From NCBI GenBank assembly GCA_900313185.1, contig OMQI01000160.1, positions 1 through 19,433 of the forward strand: 19,433 nt of DNA, read 5' to 3'. This document shows positions 8,115 to 17,675 of the stretch, one piece after another. Each line of letters starts with the position of its first letter. Position 1 is the first letter of the stretch. Under the pieces are notes generated by a model. The model was given only the letters and a program-made list of their open reading frames with translations. It searched no databases and was not told the DNA's origin. This DNA is from an uncultured Rhodospirillaceae bacterium (lineage in GTDB: Bacteria; Pseudomonadota; Alphaproteobacteria; RF32; CAG-239). The translations under genes and the position numbers were made by a program.

Positions 8115-8142
8115 TTTACTTTTGATTAAAAGTTGATATAAT
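8115..8142 (+). promoter_or_regulatory. Promoter for hpf-ptsN with an operator-like inverted repeat
   Basis: A perfect TATAAT at 8137-8142 is preceded by TTTACT at 8115-8120 with 16-base spacing (TTGTTT at 8112 is an alternative with 19). The spacer contains a perfect inverted repeat, ACTTTT-GATT-AAAAGT, at 8118-8133. It lies between the two boxes and has no U-run after it, so it fits a repressor or regulator site better than an lptB terminator. The transcript would begin near 8149, about 56 bases before hpf. Confidence 0.55.
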
Positions 8143-8204
8143 ATAAGACAGTAAAATAAATAAAATGGCGATGGTGCCGTAATAACTAACAAATGAGGTA
8201 AATT

Positions 8205-8765
8205 ATGAATATTACATTATCAGGAAAACAGGTTGATATTAGTGACAGATTGCGCAAGCGTGTTGAAGAAAGTTTGGAAGCTTCTGTCAGCAAATATTTT
8301 AATGCTCCGATTGGCAGCAGTGTTTATTTTTCTTTGGACGGTGAAGATTTTCGTGCCGAAGTTACCGTTCATCCGGCGAAAAATATAGTTTTGAAAGGTA
8401 CCGGTATCGGTGCTGATCCTTATACTGCTTTTGATAATGCTAATGAGCATATTGCTACTCGTTTGCGTCGTCAAAAAAATAAATTGAACGACCATAAAGG
8501 CAAAACAGGTATGGTTGAAATGGCTCACGAATCTGTTTTCCCGTTGACGGAAACCGAAGATGAAATGAGCATTGATGAATCCGCACCGTTAACTATTGCC
8601 GAAACCGATGCCAATATTAAAGTTTGCACGGTCAGCGAAGCAGTTATGTATATGGATTTGGCCGATGAATGCGCATTGATGTTCCGCAACAGTGCCAACA
8701 ATCGCATCAGTATGGTGTATCGTCGTAAGGACGGCAACATCGGTTGGGTGGAACCGGCAGAATAA
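8205..8765 (+). CDS. hpf: Long-form ribosome hibernation promoting factor
   Basis: HPF binds the decoding centre of idle 30S subunits and, in the long form, dimerises 70S ribosomes into inactive 100S particles in stationary phase or starvation. The 186-residue protein has the S30AE domain at about 1-100 (MNITLSGKQVDISDRLRKRV..., the AEVTVHPAKN strand and the basic RLRRQKNK helix end). An acidic linker spans about 105-130, and the C-terminal dimerisation domain about 135-186 (VCTVSEAVMYMDLADECALMFRN...). This two-domain length is the form found in alphaproteobacteria, unlike the short E. coli protein. GAGG lies 7 bases before the ATG. It is followed after 26 bases by ptsN, the usual order. Its own promoter separates it from lptB. 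Confidence 0.93.
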   Translation: MNITLSGKQVDISDRLRKRVEESLEASVSKYFNAPIGSSVYFSLDGEDFRAEVTVHPAKNIVLKGTGIGADPYTAFDNANEHIATRLRRQKNKLNDHKGKTGMVEMAHESVFPLTETEDEMSIDESAPLTIAETDANIKVCTVSEAVMYMDLADECALMFRNSANNRISMVYRRKDGNIGWVEPAE

Positions 8766-8791
8766 CGTTTTAACATTATAAGGCTTAGGTT

Positions 8792-9235
8792 ATGGAAATT
8801 TCTGACATTTTATCAGAAGATATGATTTTGGCGGATTTAAACGCCGACAGCAAGAGAAATTTGTTGGAACAATTGGCTACGGTTGTTGCCGATAAATGTT
8901 CGCTTGATAGAAATGCTGTTTTTGAGGCGATTTTGGAGCGGGAAAATTTAGGTTCAACCGGTTACGGTAACGGAGTCGGATATCCGCACGCCCGAATTGA
9001 AGGGCTGAAAAAAGTCTTTACGATGGTGGCTCGTTTGCATTCTCCTCTTGATTATGATGCGGTGGATTCGCAAGGTGTGGATATTATTGCATTGATGGTA
9101 TCACCGGAAAACAGCGGAAATGATCATTTGCAAACATTGGCAATGTTGTCACGTGCTTTGAAAAATCAAAAGATTTGTCAGAAGATTCGCCAAGCAAAAA
9201 GCGCCCACGAAATATATGTGGCACTGCAGAAATAA
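8792..9235 (+). CDS. ptsN: Nitrogen PTS phosphocarrier EIIA-Ntr
   Basis: PtsN is the last phosphate acceptor of the nitrogen-related phosphotransferase system (PtsP, NPr, PtsN), which regulates rather than imports, for example potassium and nitrogen responses. The 147-residue protein is a single EIIA type-2 domain, with the phospho-accepting His66 in GVGYPHARIE and the typical EAILERENLGSTGYGNG lead-in. It sits 26 bases after hpf with AGG just upstream, and ends at a strong terminator. In related genomes ptsN belongs to the rpoN neighbourhood and its name reflects this; here rpoN is missing, so its regulatory target cannot be read from context. PtsP and NPr are not in the window. Confidence 0.94.
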   Translation: MEISDILSEDMILADLNADSKRNLLEQLATVVADKCSLDRNAVFEAILERENLGSTGYGNGVGYPHARIEGLKKVFTMVARLHSPLDYDAVDSQGVDIIALMVSPENSGNDHLQTLAMLSRALKNQKICQKIRQAKSAHEIYVALQK

Positions 9236-9251
9236 GTTAATAATAAGAATT

Positions 9252-9284
9252 AAAAAAACCGGATATTTTTTATCCGGCTTTTTT
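9252..9284. terminator. Bidirectional terminator between ptsN and fabG
   Basis: The stem CCGGATA (9259-9265) / TATCCGG (9271-9277) has a five-T loop. A-runs lie on its left and CTTTTTT on its right, giving U-runs in both directions. It lies between the convergent ends of ptsN (9235) and fabG (9307). Confidence 0.92.
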
Positions 9285-9306
9285 AATTTATGACTATGGC
9301 AATTTG

Positions 9307-10044
9307 TTAAATCATTGCCATACCGCCGTTAACGTGAATCGTCTGACCGGTAATGTATTGTGCCTCATCGGAAGCAAGGAATGCTACTACATTGGCAATA
9401 TCTTGAGCTTCACCGAGTTTTGCTTCCGGTATTTTAGCGAGCAATGCTGCCTTAACATCATCAGGCAAAACATCTGTCATCGGAGTACGAATGAACCCCG
9501 GTGCAATTGAGTTAACCGTAACACCACGAGAGCCGACTTCTTGAGCCAAACACTTGTTCATGGCAATCATTCCGGCTTTGGAAGCAGAGTAGTTTGCTTG
9601 TCCGGCATTTCCCATAACACCTACCACCGAAGCAATACCGATGATACGACCGAAACGACGTTTAATCATACCACGGACTGCAGCACGTGCCAATTTGAAG
9701 CCGGCAGACAAGTTAACATCCAGTACCAATTGCCAATCTTCGTCACTCATACGCATAAATAAGTTATCACGAGTTAAGCCTGCATTATTAACCAGAATAT
9801 CAATTTGCCCCATTTTCTCTTCAAACTCGGCAACCAATTTTTTTACGGCTTCAGCATCGGTGAGGTTTGCTACAAAGCATTCCACATTTTCACCGATTTC
9901 ATTTTTTAAAGCTTCCAATCTTTCGGCATTCATATCGGTAAGTGCCAAAATAGCACCTTGATTGTGTAAAGTATGAGCAATTTTGTGTCCCAAACCGCCG
10001 GCGGCACCGGTGATTAAAGCAACTTTTCCATCTAATCTGAACAT
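9307..10044 (-). CDS. fabG: 3-oxoacyl-ACP reductase
   Basis: FabG reduces 3-oxoacyl-ACP with NADPH in the elongation cycle of fatty-acid synthesis. The 245-residue protein is a classical short-chain dehydrogenase. It has the cofactor loop TGAAGGLG (12-19), NNAG at 86-89, and the catalytic Asn111, Ser139, Tyr152 and Lys156 (YSASK). The C-terminal TPMTDVLPDD and ITGQTIHVNGGMAMI are typical of FabG. The start at 10044 (MFRLDGKVALITG) is chosen because AAGGAG precedes it by about 7 bases and it matches the family N-terminus; an upstream in-frame ATG at 10176 would run through the end of fabD. It follows fabD by 16 bases. acpP and fabF, the usual next genes, are absent; a terminator follows directly. 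Confidence 0.95.
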   Translation of the reverse strand: MFRLDGKVALITGAAGGLGHKIAHTLHNQGAILALTDMNAERLEALKNEIGENVECFVANLTDAEAVKKLVAEFEEKMGQIDILVNNAGLTRDNLFMRMSDEDWQLVLDVNLSAGFKLARAAVRGMIKRRFGRIIGIASVVGVMGNAGQANYSASKAGMIAMNKCLAQEVGSRGVTVNSIAPGFIRTPMTDVLPDDVKAALLAKIPEAKLGEAQDIANVVAFLASDEAQYITGQTIHVNGGMAMI

Positions 10045-10060
10045 TTTTGTTCTCCTTTCG

Positions 10061-11005
10061 TTATAGATTTTTCGCCAGTTCTTCGATTTCAGAAACCGAA
10101 CCGACGGATATTGAATTAATTTCTTTATAACTGCGTTTAGCAATACCGGAAAGCACCTTTCCGGCACCGAGTTCAACTAAATCGGTAACTCCTTGTTGTT
10201 GCATAAACATCATTGTTTCACGCCATCTGACAGTTCCGGTGACCTGTTCAATCAAGTGCTTGATTATTTCCTTATGATTGGTTATAGGTTCTGCCAAAAC
10301 ATTGGCGATTAGCGGAATTTTAGCATCATTTGCTTCAACTTCCATAAATGCACGCACCATTGCTTCGGCAGCCGGTGCCATAAACGGGCTGTGGAACGGA
10401 GCGCTCACTGCTAATTTAACACATCTTTTGGCTCCAAATTCCGGAGCTATGTCTATTGCTCGGTCTATTGCTGCCATCGAGCCGGAAAGAACTACCTGTC
10501 CGTCAGAATTATCATTGGCAGCTACACAAACATCTTTTCCGTTTGAGCAAGCTTCCACCAGTGCACCGACATCTTTGTATGATAGTCCTAAAACTGCTGC
10601 CATACCGCCAACTCCGAACGGAACGGCATTTTGCATCGCATCACCACGCAGGCGCAACAGCTTTGCCGTATCGCTCAATGAGAAAACGCCGGCAGTACAA
10701 GCGGCAGAATATTCACCTAAGGAATGGCCGGCAACATAGGCTGCTTTTTTAGTAAAATCAACGCCGAAATCTTTTTCCAAAACTCTGACTACAGCCAATG
10801 AGAAAGCCATCAATGCCGGTTGTGTATTGGCGGTCATCATAAGTTCGGAATCCGGTCCGTCAACCATAATCTTGTATAAATCTTGCGAAAGAGCCTCGTT
10901 TACTTCTTGAAAAACCTCTCTGGCTGAGGCAAAATTCTCGGACAATTCCTTTCCCATTCCGACGAATTGGGAACCCTGTCCCGGAAATACAAAAGCGTAC
11001 TTCAT
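10061..11005 (-). CDS. fabD: Malonyl-CoA:ACP transacylase
   Basis: FabD moves the malonyl group from CoA to acyl carrier protein, supplying the two-carbon donor for fatty-acid synthesis. The 314-residue protein begins FVFPGQGSQFVGMGKEL. It has the nucleophile Ser95 in GHSLGEY, a conserved NTQPALMA segment at about 60-67 and the partner His205 in SAPFHSPFM; length is normal. AAGGAAGGA lies just before the ATG at 11005 (minus strand). It heads a two-gene operon with fabG and has a good promoter in the 176-base gap shared with ftsK. Confidence 0.96.
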   Translation of the reverse strand: MKYAFVFPGQGSQFVGMGKELSENFASAREVFQEVNEALSQDLYKIMVDGPDSELMMTANTQPALMAFSLAVVRVLEKDFGVDFTKKAAYVAGHSLGEYSAACTAGVFSLSDTAKLLRLRGDAMQNAVPFGVGGMAAVLGLSYKDVGALVEACSNGKDVCVAANDNSDGQVVLSGSMAAIDRAIDIAPEFGAKRCVKLAVSAPFHSPFMAPAAEAMVRAFMEVEANDAKIPLIANVLAEPITNHKEIIKHLIEQVTGTVRWRETMMFMQQQGVTDLVELGAGKVLSGIAKRSYKEINSISVGSVSEIEELAKNL

Positions 11006-11035
11006 AAAATCCTTCCTTAAAATTTGTTCAGCCTA

Positions 11036-11063
11036 TGTATAATACAGCATATTAAAATGTCAA
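11036..11063 (-). promoter_or_regulatory. Promoter for fabD-fabG
   Basis: On the minus strand a perfect TTGACA (plus-strand 11058-11063) is followed after 16 bases by TATACA (11036-11041), 31 bases before the fabD start codon. This is the best -35 box seen in the window. Confidence 0.7.
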
Positions 11064-11076
11064 CAATTACTCTGTT

Positions 11077-11090
11077 TTTTGTTAACAAAA
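11077..11090. promoter_or_regulatory. Perfect palindrome between fabD and ftsK, candidate operator
   Basis: TTTTGTTAACAAAA is a perfect 14-base palindrome in the middle of the 176-base divergent gap, 14 bases beyond the fabD -35 box. It has no loop, so it is more like a protein-binding site than a terminator. It does not resemble the alphaproteobacterial LexA site (GTTC repeats). The ftsK promoter is less clear: TACAAT at 11139-11144 could be a -10 box, but no convincing -35 is seen. GAGG at about 11173 serves as the ftsK ribosome binding site. Confidence 0.4.
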
Positions 11091-11181
11091 TGGTAGGTTA
11101 TTTGCGGGCATTTTAACATTTTATTGAGTATTTTGCGCTACAATCTCTAAGGCTGGGATTCTTGGGAATTTTGAGGATAAT

Positions 11182-13869
11182 ATGGGTAAAAAGACAAATA
11201 AAAAAGAAGAACGAAAATCGTGGATTTCTGTTTTGTGGTGTAAAGTATTCGGAATATTGCTTATGATATTGCCGATATTGGTCTATGCGGCACTGGCGGA
11301 CTATGATGCAGCAGATCCGTCATTTAATAAGGTTACAACTTCAACGCAAGAGGTACACAATTTTTTGGGATTATTCGGAGCAACCGCTGCTGATGCGGTT
11401 TTAAGCACTTTCGGTATAGCATTGATAGTCTTTTTGTTAGTACCTATATTTTGGGGATATTCTTTATATCGCTATTGCTCGTTTCCGGAATACAAAACAC
11501 GTATATTTGCTTGGTTTGTCGGAGTGTTAAGTTTATCGTGCTTTATCGATTTAACTCTGAGCGAATATTTGGGGCATTTTAATTTTCCGCACAATCTTAC
11601 CGGCGATTGGAGTTTGGCTTTGAGTCGCCCTATAAATACATATATTAATCGTTTGAATATGCCGTACAACACGATAATATTAGAAGGTATACTTTTATTT
11701 GTCAGCTTTATTTCCTTTAACTTTGCCGCCGGAATAACTCATAAACGCTGGTTTTACATGTTTAAGCTGATATGGAACGGAATATGCTCGGTTTGTCGTT
11801 TATGTTCGGACATGTTTAAGAAAATTTTGAATATTCGCAGTTTGCGTGAATTTAAAGAGATAAATCCTCGCTATTTGCAAAACAAAACACAGAATGCATC
11901 GGTTCTTAATGTTCGCCGAGAACCGTCATTTACTAAGACTGAAAATGTAACATCGCAAAATTTACGCACTTCTACGGCGTTAGGGGCGACAAATTCTTAT
12001 TCGCAATACGGAACTGGAATGGAAAATCAATCTATGGCTGTCGGTTCCAACCTGACCATTGAAATACCGCAAAGTATGCTGTCCGCCAGTGAAAGTATGG
12101 ACAGTTCCAATAACATTAAAAGCAACAGTTTTAATCCGACTTTTGATTTTATGAATGAACAGGAAGTTGCCAATCAAAATAACCGAAAGATTACGAAAAA
12201 AGGTGGGGATGCTGAAAAGCCTGCCAAAACGACAGTGGCAGAATCAAAACAGGAAGAACTTTTGGAAGTTCCGAATAAAGCTCCAAAAAATATGAGCTCT
12301 GGGATAATTCAAGAACAAAAGTCCACACAAGATAAAACAATAAGAAAAAAGATTGATAGCGATACTTATACATTACCGGATATTAATTTGCTTTCTGCGC
12401 CTAAGGAAGCCACCGGAATGGTATTTGATGAAAATATTCTGAAACAAAGAGCTATGCAACTTGAACACGTGTTAAACGATTTTAATATTCAAGGTCAGAT
12501 TGTTAAAGTAAGTCCGGGGCCGGTGGTAACTCTGTATGAGCTGGAACCTAAATCCGGTACTCGTACGGCTCGGGTTATCGGCCTTTCCGACGACATAGCC
12601 CGTTCGATGGCCGTTGGTTCGGTGCGAATGGCGGTGGTTAACGGCAAGAGTACAATCGGAATTGAGTTGCCGAATGAAAAACGTCAAACCGTGGGTTTAC
12701 GAGAATTGCTTGAGGACAAGGAATTTACCGACAGTAAAAATATTTTAACGGTTGCTCTAGGTAAAGATATCGGCGGCCAGCACGTTTATGCCGATTTGGC
12801 GGGTATGCCTCACCTTTTGGTAGCCGGAACAACCGGTTCCGGTAAATCAGTTGGTGTTAACTCAATGATTTTATCGTTGCTTTACAGATTAAACCCCGAT
12901 CAATGTAAATTTATTATGATTGATCCGAAGTGTGTCGAATTTTCCATGTATAACGGCATTCCGCATTTGTTAACGCCGGTTATCACCGATCCGGCAAAAG
13001 CGGTGGTCGGTTTGAAATGGGCGGTACAAGAGATGGAAAATCGTAACCGTTCTTTAGCGTTGATGAATGTCCGTAATATTGTCGGATACAACAAGAAAAT
13101 GACGGAATTGAATAAGTCCGGCAAAGAGATGAAAAAGACTGTTCAGGCCGGATTTGATAAGGAAACAGGTTTGCCTATTTATGAGGAGCAGGTTATAGAT
13201 ACTTCGCCGATGCCGTACATCGTAATAGTGGTGGATGAAATGGCAGATTTGATGTTGGTTGCCGGTAAGGAAGTGGAAGCAGCTATCCAGCGTTTGGCAC
13301 AAATGGGACGTGCGGTCGGTATACACCTTATTATGGCTACACAACGTCCATCGGTTGATGTTATTACCGGTGTGATTAAAGCTAACTTCCCGAGTCGTAT
13401 CAGCTTCCACGTAACCAATAAGTTTGACAGTACTACGATTATCGGTGAAAAAGGTGCTGAACAATTACTCGGACGAGGTGATATGTTGTTTGTGGCTTCG
13501 GGAAGTAAACCACGTCGTGTTCACGGCTGTTTTGTGCCTGATGAGGAAGTGGAGCAAGTGGTCGAATTTATTAAGGAACAGGGTGAACCTAAATATGTTG
13601 CAGAAGTTACGGCCGGTGAACTTAATACCAAAGATACCGGTCCGGTATTTGATAGAGGCGAAATGGGCAGCGACGGTTCCGAAGAAGACTTATATCGACA
13701 AGCCGTTGAGGTGGTCAGAACCGATAAAAAAGCTTCTATCAGTTATGTTCAAAGAAAACTGCGTATCGGCTATAATCGTGCCGCCAATTTAATAGAGAGG
13801 ATGGAGCGTGAAGGAGTTGTAACCAAGCAAGATCACGTCGGGCGTCGTGAGGTAATCGGGGTAGATTAA
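11182..13869 (+). CDS. ftsK: DNA translocase FtsK
   Basis: FtsK sits at the division septum and pumps chromosomal DNA toward the terminus, activating XerCD recombination at dif. The 895-residue protein has four predicted membrane spans in the first 190 residues (about 15-38, 72-96, 107-126, 163-185). A low-complexity Ser/Asn/Lys/Gln-rich linker runs to about 400, followed by the motor domain. Walker A is GTTGSGKS at 549-556, Walker B ends at Asp685-Glu686 in IVVDEMADLM, and MATQRPSVDVITG follows. The gamma winged-helix domain that reads the KOPS polarity sequence lies at about 833-895 (EEDLYRQAVEVV... to the end). The linker is shorter than in E. coli FtsK (1329 residues), as is common outside enterics. 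All key motor residues are present. Confidence 0.96.
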   Translation: MGKKTNKKEERKSWISVLWCKVFGILLMILPILVYAALADYDAADPSFNKVTTSTQEVHNFLGLFGATAADAVLSTFGIALIVFLLVPIFWGYSLYRYCSFPEYKTRIFAWFVGVLSLSCFIDLTLSEYLGHFNFPHNLTGDWSLALSRPINTYINRLNMPYNTIILEGILLFVSFISFNFAAGITHKRWFYMFKLIWNGICSVCRLCSDMFKKILNIRSLREFKEINPRYLQNKTQNASVLNVRREPSFTKTENVTSQNLRTSTALGATNSYSQYGTGMENQSMAVGSNLTIEIPQSMLSASESMDSSNNIKSNSFNPTFDFMNEQEVANQNNRKITKKGGDAEKPAKTTVAESKQEELLEVPNKAPKNMSSGIIQEQKSTQDKTIRKKIDSDTYTLPDINLLSAPKEATGMVFDENILKQRAMQLEHVLNDFNIQGQIVKVSPGPVVTLYELEPKSGTRTARVIGLSDDIARSMAVGSVRMAVVNGKSTIGIELPNEKRQTVGLRELLEDKEFTDSKNILTVALGKDIGGQHVYADLAGMPHLLVAGTTGSGKSVGVNSMILSLLYRLNPDQCKFIMIDPKCVEFSMYNGIPHLLTPVITDPAKAVVGLKWAVQEMENRNRSLALMNVRNIVGYNKKMTELNKSGKEMKKTVQAGFDKETGLPIYEEQVIDTSPMPYIVIVVDEMADLMLVAGKEVEAAIQRLAQMGRAVGIHLIMATQRPSVDVITGVIKANFPSRISFHVTNKFDSTTIIGEKGAEQLLGRGDMLFVASGSKPRRVHGCFVPDEEVEQVVEFIKEQGEPKYVAEVTAGELNTKDTGPVFDRGEMGSDGSEEDLYRQAVEVVRTDKKASISYVQRKLRIGYNRAANLIERMEREGVVTKQDHVGRREVIGVD

Positions 13870-13886
13870 TATTACTTAATGCAAAC

Positions 13887-13916
13887 AAAAATACCGGATG
13901 GAAATCCGGTATTTTT
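13887..13916. terminator. Bidirectional terminator between ftsK and gyrB
   Basis: AAAAATACCGGAT (13887-13899) pairs perfectly with ATCCGGTATTTTT (13904-13916) around a GGAA loop. The ends supply U-runs in both directions. It separates the convergent genes ftsK (ends 13869) and gyrB (ends 13934). Confidence 0.93.
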
Positions 13917-13933
13917 CGTTATAAGTGTGAATA

Positions 13934-16402
<2,469 letters not shown>

Positions 16403-16411
16403 TTACCGAAA

Positions 16412-16439
16412 AATATAGCTTAAAAGCACAAAAACACAA
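16412..16439 (-). promoter_or_regulatory. Candidate gyrB promoter overlapping a direct repeat
   Basis: On the minus strand, TTGTGT (plus 16434-16439) and TATATT (plus 16412-16417) are spaced 16 bases apart, about 36 bases ahead of the gyrB start. The region carries two exact 11-base direct repeats, AAAGCACAAAA at 16423-16433 and 16438-16448 on the plus strand, 15 bases apart, lying in the spacer and over the -35 area. Confidence 0.45.
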
Positions 16440-16474
16440 AGCACAAAATCAAAGTTATAAACGGAAAAAAGACT

Positions 16475-16516
16475 AAAAAAATACCTTCGATTCGTTTTTT
16501 AGGCGAATCGAAGGTA
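16475..16516 (-). terminator. Strong terminator after the 16526-17101 membrane protein gene
   Basis: TACCTTCGATTCG (16482-16494) and CGAATCGAAGGTA (16504-16516) form a perfect 13-bp stem with a 9-base loop. Read on the minus strand it is followed by seven T. It lies 10 bases past the stop of the gene at 16526 and upstream of the gyrB promoter, so it insulates gyrB from that gene. Confidence 0.9.
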
Positions 16517-16525
16517 AATGTTGTT

Positions 16526-17101
16526 TTAAGCGTATTCCCAACCATTGTGCTTTGTTAATCTGTATTTTGCTACCGAAGCGCCTCCTGCCGATAGTATCAA
16601 CAAGATAGATAGCGATTCTGTATCTTGCATAATTTTAAAAATCTCGCTACAGCAACCAATGGCAATACATAACAAAAACAATGAAATGAATACCATTAAT
16701 GCTTTACGGTCCATGTCAATTTTTTTCTCCTTCAGCAGACAGATGGTGCAGGCAATGATACCCAATCCGCATATATACACTATAAGTGCCACCAAAGGAA
16801 TGAACCGGCAGGGATCCGGATTAAACCCGTTAACGAAAATTTTTGCACCACAGAAGATGGAAAACATATAACCGAATGTCCAACAAACATTCCCCAGAGA
16901 GGCATAACCGAGAGAATTAGTCATATTTTTGTAACCTCTATGACCAATCAGACGGAACTTGTTGACGGTATAGGCAACCATCGCACACATGGTCATAATA
17001 CCTAATATAGTGACAACTATATTTCCTACAAAGTGCATGGTGTAGGATACCAGTGTCATAGGCACAACGAGTGCAAGCACTCCAAAAATAAGTTTCTTCA
17101 T
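16526..17101 (-). CDS. Unrecognised small polytopic membrane protein
   Basis: I do not recognise this 191-residue protein. It has five or six predicted membrane spans (about 3-21, 24-46, 64-88, 100-123, 133-154, 163-178). A basic loop lies at 48-59 (KFRLIGHRGYK), a charged loop KEKKIDMDRK at about 125-133, and a basic tail follows. Cysteines are frequent in or near the spans (Cys39, 73, 84, 98, 111, 118, 121, 145, 150, 151). No catalytic or nucleotide-binding motif is visible. Reality as a gene is supported by its length, hydrophobic periodicity, a promoter upstream and a strong terminator downstream. The ribosome binding site before the ATG at 17101 is poor. It diverges from another unknown membrane protein gene. 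It could be a transport, sensory or cell-envelope protein; function is open. Confidence 0.75.
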   Translation of the reverse strand: MKKLIFGVLALVVPMTLVSYTMHFVGNIVVTILGIMTMCAMVAYTVNKFRLIGHRGYKNMTNSLGYASLGNVCWTFGYMFSIFCGAKIFVNGFNPDPCRFIPLVALIVYICGLGIIACTICLLKEKKIDMDRKALMVFISLFLLCIAIGCCSEIFKIMQDTESLSILLILSAGGASVAKYRLTKHNGWEYA

Positions 17102-17133
17102 AAGTCCATAATTTTTAATTCAACAACACTATC

Positions 17134-17162
17134 TTTATAACATATTTTTTATCTTTTGTCTA
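17134..17162 (-). promoter_or_regulatory. Promoter for the 16526-17101 gene
   Basis: On the minus strand TAGACA (plus 17157-17162) and TATAAA (plus 17134-17139) have ideal 17-base spacing. The boxes lie 33 bases before the start codon and back to back with the plus-strand promoter at 17172. Confidence 0.55.
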
Positions 17163-17171
17163 GTTTTTTTA

Positions 17172-17200
17172 TTGCAAAATCGTAAAATTTGTGATATTAA
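17172..17200 (+). promoter_or_regulatory. Promoter for the 17221-17643 gene
   Basis: TTGCAA at 17172-17177 and TATTAA at 17195-17200 are separated by 17 bases. Transcription would begin near 17207, leaving a leader of only about 14 bases before the ATG at 17221. Nine bases separate its -35 box from the divergent -35 box. Confidence 0.5.
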
Positions 17201-17220
17201 AGGTACAGAAGCATTAAATT

Positions 17221-17643
17221 ATGGGAATTATGGATAAAAAAATTATTTTTTTGGCCGTAGTGGTATTGACCGCTATTTTGGCCGTTATTGAAAGCGCAAC
17301 CATCGGGTTGCCTGTTGCGGATTATAAGCTGATGTCGGTCTGCGCAACGTGTGGTATCTGTTTGGCTTTGGGGCTGATTTATATGCGATTGAGTCTGTAT
17401 AAGACCAAGCATATTCTCTGGTGTCTGTTCGGAGGTCTGGCATTGACGATATTTATCGTAATTGGCGCGCATTTTGCGAATTTGATGCCAGTCGCCATTG
17501 ATTACTTCCATCTGGGGGCATTGGGGTCTTTGATTCTGGCTATATTGACATCACTTTACATGATTGCCGTATATGCGGCGTCTCTCTATTTCTTTGTGTT
17601 TTATTTCTGTGAAATGCGGGAAAAAATACGGGATTTTGAGTAG
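17221..17643 (+). CDS. Unrecognised four-span membrane protein
   Basis: I do not recognise this 140-residue protein. Four hydrophobic segments are predicted (about 7-25, 36-57, 65-86, 97-130, the last long enough to be two). A Cys cluster, CATCGIC (41-47), lies in the second, and the tail is charged (REKIRDFE). A second in-frame ATG at 17230 (MDKKII) is an alternative start, and neither has a strong ribosome binding site. By eye the coding sequence is somewhat richer in G and C, and uses ctg and gcg codons more, than most neighbours, which might reflect transfer or relaxed codon choice. It diverges from another unknown membrane protein and ends in a hairpin terminator. No enzymatic motif is visible. 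Confidence 0.7.
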   Translation: MGIMDKKIIFLAVVVLTAILAVIESATIGLPVADYKLMSVCATCGICLALGLIYMRLSLYKTKHILWCLFGGLALTIFIVIGAHFANLMPVAIDYFHLGALGSLILAILTSLYMIAVYAASLYFFVFYFCEMREKIRDFE

Positions 17644-17675
17644 TAAAAAAGGTTCTCAAACGAGAACCTTTCTTA
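17644..17675. terminator. Bidirectional terminator between convergent genes
   Basis: AAAGGTTCTC (17648-17657) pairs with GAGAACCTTT (17662-17671) around AAAC. The minus-strand side gives a run of six T, so it terminates the chromate-transporter operon well; the plus-strand side (CTTTCTTATT) is weaker. It fills the gap between the stops at 17643 and 17676. Confidence 0.87.

Noticed and set aside
8102..8204. Remnant of rpoN between lptB and hpf
   Set aside because: The gap is only 103 bases, has no open frame resembling sigma-54, and is filled by promoter elements.
10045..10176. N-terminal extension of fabG to an upstream ATG
   Set aside because: It would overlap the end of fabD by more than 110 bases and add 44 residues unlike FabG. 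The ATG at 10044 has AAGGAG and the family start.
11006..11181. A dif site or KOPS cluster next to ftsK
   Set aside because: No dif-like inverted pair and no GGG-N-AGGG motifs are seen; the gap is explained by divergent promoters.
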